The notes below the pieces were generated by a model. The model had not been told where the DNA came from. It saw only the letters and a program-made list of their open reading frames with translations, and did no database searches. A DNA stretch of 23,521 bases from PALSA-607 sp036510735. GTDB lineage: Bacteria > Actinomycetota > Actinomycetes > Acidothermales > Acidothermaceae. Made by a program: the position numbers and the translations under genes. Of this stretch, positions 22,906-23,521 are shown in pieces (within the stretch, counting starts at the first letter, position 1; each line of letters starts with the position of its first letter). Where the stretch lies: contig DATCDK010000160.1 of NCBI GenBank assembly GCA_036510735.1, positions 1-23,521 of the forward strand, given 5' to 3'.

Positions 22906-23325
22906 TTAAGTACTGGTGATCAACGCCAGAAGCATCAGCGATCCGCCCATTGCGGACATTGTCACCACGTCTGTGAAGCGCGACCGGACCGCAAGGAGCC
23001 CCGCGCGCCTCGTCGGCAGCACCAGGCGGAAGAACGCGCCCGCGAGCACGGAACCCGCGATCAGCAGGTTGCCCCAGCGGAAGTGGTGAAGCCCGATGAT
23101 GACCAGGCCGAGGGCGACGCCGCCGATGACCGAGGCCAGCGGCAGCTCGCGCAGCACACGCGTGCGTTCCTGCGACTCGACCGCCACAACTTCGGGCAGG
23201 TCATCGACTTCTGGCGGAGCAGCAGCCTCGGAGGCGCCGAGTACGTGAACGTCTTCAACGACCTCGACGCCCGCCGCAGCGATCAGCGGCGGGGTAAGCC
23301 GGGTCTCAGCTGACGGGGACGTCAC
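22906..23325 (-). CDS. DUF3017 family membrane protein
   Basis: 139 residues. A polar N-terminal half (about 1-60, rich in Ala, Glu and Val) is followed by three TM segments at about 63-80 (LASVIGGVALGLVIIGLH), 85-104 and 118-136. Between TM2 and TM3 lies LPTRRAGLLAVRSRFTD, a basic loop characteristic of the family. The start is taken as the GTG at 23325, 10 nt after the folD stop; the frame continues upstream into folD without family features. Known: DUF3017 genes commonly sit directly after folD in actinobacteria. Function unknown. Confidence 0.75.
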   Translation of the reverse strand: MTSPSAETRLTPPLIAAAGVEVVEDVHVLGASEAAAPPEVDDLPEVVAVESQERTRVLRELPLASVIGGVALGLVIIGLHHFRWGNLLIAGSVLAGAFFRLVLPTRRAGLLAVRSRFTDVVTMSAMGGSLMLLALITST

Positions 23326-23335
23326 ACGGCCAAGT

Positions 23336-23521
23336 CTAACCGGCGTAAGCCCCAGCAAACGTCGCTGCAGCCTCCGCCGCCTCGACCACATTGGTCAGCA
23401 GCATGGCCCGCGTCATGAGCCCGACGCCTCCCGGCATCGGAGCAAGCCATCCGGCGACCTCGCTCACACCGACCGCGACGTCGCCAACGTAGCGACTCTT
23501 CCCGTCGTCCCCCACGACCCT
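23336..23521 (-). CDS. folD: Bifunctional methylenetetrahydrofolate dehydrogenase/cyclohydrolase FolD, C-terminal part
   Basis: The last 61 codons plus TAG; the 5' end is beyond the window. The translation includes YVGDVAVGVSEVAGWLAPMP followed by GGVGLMTRAMLLTNVVEAAE, the FolD C-terminal signature. FolD converts 5,10-methylene-THF to 10-formyl-THF in the cytoplasm. Odd: the signature normally reads GGVGPMT, but here the Pro is Leu (codon CTC). The gene is followed 10 nt later by DUF3017. Confidence 0.9.
   Translation of the reverse strand, partial: RVVGDDGKSRYVGDVAVGVSEVAGWLAPMPGGVGLMTRAMLLTNVVEAAEAAATFAGAYAG

Overview
This is a high-GC window from an actinobacterium (Actinomycetota). Support for that: GC-rich codon use with many GTG and a few TTG starts, genes with no Shine-Dalgarno and a -10-like box close to the start codon (leaderless-type starts), and actinobacterial families such as the DUF3017 membrane protein beside folD, the stand-alone methylmalonyl-CoA mutase alpha chain and the BMP/nucleoside ABC operon. 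I cannot name the genus from sequence alone.

Layout. At 1-5546 (minus strand) lies a BMP-type nucleoside/simple-sugar ABC importer operon: lipoprotein binding protein, double-ATPase, two permeases joined by 4-bp stop/start overlaps, and the first codons of a further gene (probably cytidine deaminase) running off the left edge. A strong hairpin separates the binding-protein gene from the ATPase gene. At 5767-8989 are a small one-TM protein, a stand-alone methylmalonyl-CoA mutase catalytic chain and, divergently, a D-Ala-D-Ala carboxypeptidase. At about 9.0-13.6 kb gene content looks accessory: a HicAB toxin-antitoxin pair with direct repeats in front of it, a minisatellite with alternating purine-pyrimidine character (Z-DNA-like), an aminoglycoside-adenylyltransferase-like gene whose C-terminal domain is replaced by translated repeat sequence, a 55-residue two-TM protein overlapping its start, a RidA protein, a secreted five-Ig-domain protein and a cupin. 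At 13983-19941 core genes return on the minus strand: mdh, icd, a methyltransferase, a CNNM/CorC-type protein, trpS and a 2'-5' RNA ligase-like protein. At 20089-22755 is a large secreted protein (beta-propeller-like repeats, FN3, poly-glycine linker, three cell-wall-binding CWB2 repeats). It lies between a DUF3017 gene and mdh. The right edge holds the 3' end of folD.

How they work together. The ABC operon together with the deaminase-like start suggests nucleoside salvage. mdh and icd supply TCA-cycle steps. folD feeds one-carbon metabolism. The carboxypeptidase and the two large secreted repeat proteins act at the cell envelope. No RNA gene, CRISPR array or insertion sequence was found. There is no stretch over 300 bp without a gene or gene remnant. 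The most unusual locus is 9.7-10.8 kb, where a tandem repeat has apparently overwritten the end of a nucleotidyltransferase gene next to HicAB.
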